Source: CAMLHP01 sp035759745
Lineage (GTDB): Bacteria; Gemmatimonadota; Gemmatimonadetes; Gemmatimonadales; GWC2-71-9
Direction of reading: 5' to 3'
Assembly: GCA_035759745.1 (NCBI GenBank)
Contig: DASTUF010000079.1
Coordinates: 1 to 13,510, forward strand
Length of the DNA stretch: 13,510 nt
The position numbers were made by a program, and so were the translations under genes. Positions 12,674-13,510 of the stretch are shown here, piece by piece. Numbering within the stretch: position 1 is the stretch's first letter; every line of letters begins with the position of its first letter. Below the pieces are notes generated by a model. That model was not told the origin of the DNA. It saw only the letters and a list, made by a program, of their open reading frames with translations, and searched no databases.

Positions 12674-13447
12674 CTACTCCAACGACAACCCGCCATCGAC
12701 AACAATGGTCTGTCCAGTAATGTGTCGCGCAGAATCCGAACAGAGAAACGTGACCACCCGGGCGACATCCTCAGGCTCCGCCAGCCGCCCCAGCACCGAG
12801 TGCTTGCGGGCGCGTTCCACCACCTCGGACGGCAGCATCGACATCCGCTCGGTGCGAATGAACCCCGGGGCCACCGCGTTCACGTTCACATTCGAGGGGC
12901 CCAGCTCCACGGCCGCGGCCCGGGTCAGCCCCTCGATCGCGGCCTTGCTCGCGGCATAGTTCGTCACCCCGAAGGCCGGTCGCGCCGCCTGGTGGGCGGA
13001 GATATTCACGACACGACCGTAGCGCTGGGAGCGGAAGTGGGGCGAGATCGCGCGGAGGCAGTTGAAGGCGCCGGTGACATTGGTCTCCATCACCTCGCGC
13101 CACGCGTGATCCGACAGCCGCCAGAGGGCGCCGTCGTTGGCGACACCTGCATTGTTCACCAGGAAATGCACCGCACCCAGGCGGCGCTTCGCTTCGGAGA
13201 GGAACGTTTCGATCGCTTCGCGGTCGCGCACATCACAGCGCTGGGCCAGCACCTTCACGCCCATCGCCCCGCACGCGGTCTCGGCCAGGAGTGCCTGCTC
13301 GGTCACGTCCCGGCCGGGGAGGTTCACATAACAGAACGCGACGTTGCAGCCGAGTCGGGCAAACTCGAGGCAGATCGAGCGCCCCAGGCCGGTCGCGCCG
13401 CCGGTGACCACCGCGGTCTTGCCCCGGAACCCGGCCGGAATTGCCAC
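12674..13447 (-). CDS. Short-chain dehydrogenase/reductase (FabG-like), 5' end uncertain
   Basis: The 257-residue SDR has all classical motifs: cofactor loop TGGATGLG (residues 15-22), LVNNAGVA, catalytic Ser in VVNISA, YAASK with the catalytic Tyr and Lys, and the C-terminal HITGQTIVVDGGLS. It reduces or oxidises a carbonyl/hydroxyl with NAD(P)H; 3-oxoacyl-ACP or -CoA reductase is the nearest broad class but the substrate is not fixed by sequence. GTG 13447 is chosen because GGAGG lies 8 nt upstream and the SDR fold starts within 10 codons. However, the frame is open and codon-biased through GTG 13471 to the window edge. That part is an Ala/Glu/Pro-rich stretch (GTAVAEPEAQAVAIPAG) that looks like a linker, so the SDR may be the C-terminal domain of a larger protein. 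Confidence 0.88.
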   Translation of the reverse strand: MAIPAGFRGKTAVVTGGATGLGRSICLEFARLGCNVAFCYVNLPGRDVTEQALLAETACGAMGVKVLAQRCDVRDREAIETFLSEAKRRLGAVHFLVNNAGVANDGALWRLSDHAWREVMETNVTGAFNCLRAISPHFRSQRYGRVVNISAHQAARPAFGVTNYAASKAAIEGLTRAAAVELGPSNVNVNAVAPGFIRTERMSMLPSEVVERARKHSVLGRLAEPEDVARVVTFLCSDSARHITGQTIVVDGGLSLE

Positions 13448-13510
13448 CGCCTGGGCCTCCGGCTCGGCCACCGCCGTCCCGGACAGCTCGGCGGTATCCC
13501 CCTCCCAGTC

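Overview
The window reads as chromosomal DNA of a high-GC Gram-negative heterotroph. Most genes have G or C at nearly every third codon position, and several products are exported or outer-membrane proteins. Gene style, the NAD-type isocitrate dehydrogenase, the four-helix-bundle protein and the heptamer repeats would suit a Gemmatimonadota-like soil or aquatic bacterium. That placement is inference; no rRNA or tRNA gene is present to test it.

Left block (1-3410, minus strand): a probable operon runs DUF3943 protein -> outer-membrane beta-barrel protein (start overlaps the previous stop) -> DUF1801 protein -> NhaA antiporter with an N-terminal DsbA/thioredoxin-like domain, cut off by the window edge. 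Divergent from it (3575-4577, plus strand) is a two-gene unit: an unknown four-helix membrane protein and a MarR-family repressor. Its near-consensus promoter holds a perfect inverted repeat between -35 and -10, the classic layout for MarR autoregulation.

Middle block (4610-8115, minus strand apart from one gene): glutaryl-CoA-dehydrogenase-like acyl-CoA dehydrogenase, then etfB and etfA. ETF is the electron acceptor of acyl-CoA dehydrogenases, so these three form one catabolic unit that sends electrons to the respiratory chain. The unit is full of 7-bp-period tandem arrays placed at gene edges: 4610-4630, 5083-5117, 6383-6412, 6830-6870 and 8067-8115. One is translated inside etfA. Between the dehydrogenase and etfB sits a plus-strand four-helix-bundle gene of the 23S-intervening-sequence/Avd family. 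It is bracketed by inverted heptamer arrays and has weaker GC3 bias than its neighbours. This looks like an inserted cassette and is the most interesting object here.

Right block (8169-13510, minus strand): SDR oxidoreductase (frame open to the edge), exported protein, NAD-type isocitrate dehydrogenase, small zinc-ribbon membrane protein, DUF4139 exported protein and metallophosphoesterase, mostly with overlapping starts and stops. A 59-bp dispersed repeat (56/59 identical) occurs at 8169-8227 and 12586-12644, in the same orientation, each time just after a stop codon. A 73-nt near-perfect hairpin lies at 10544-10616. No CRISPR array, transposase, phage gene or reverse transcriptase was seen.
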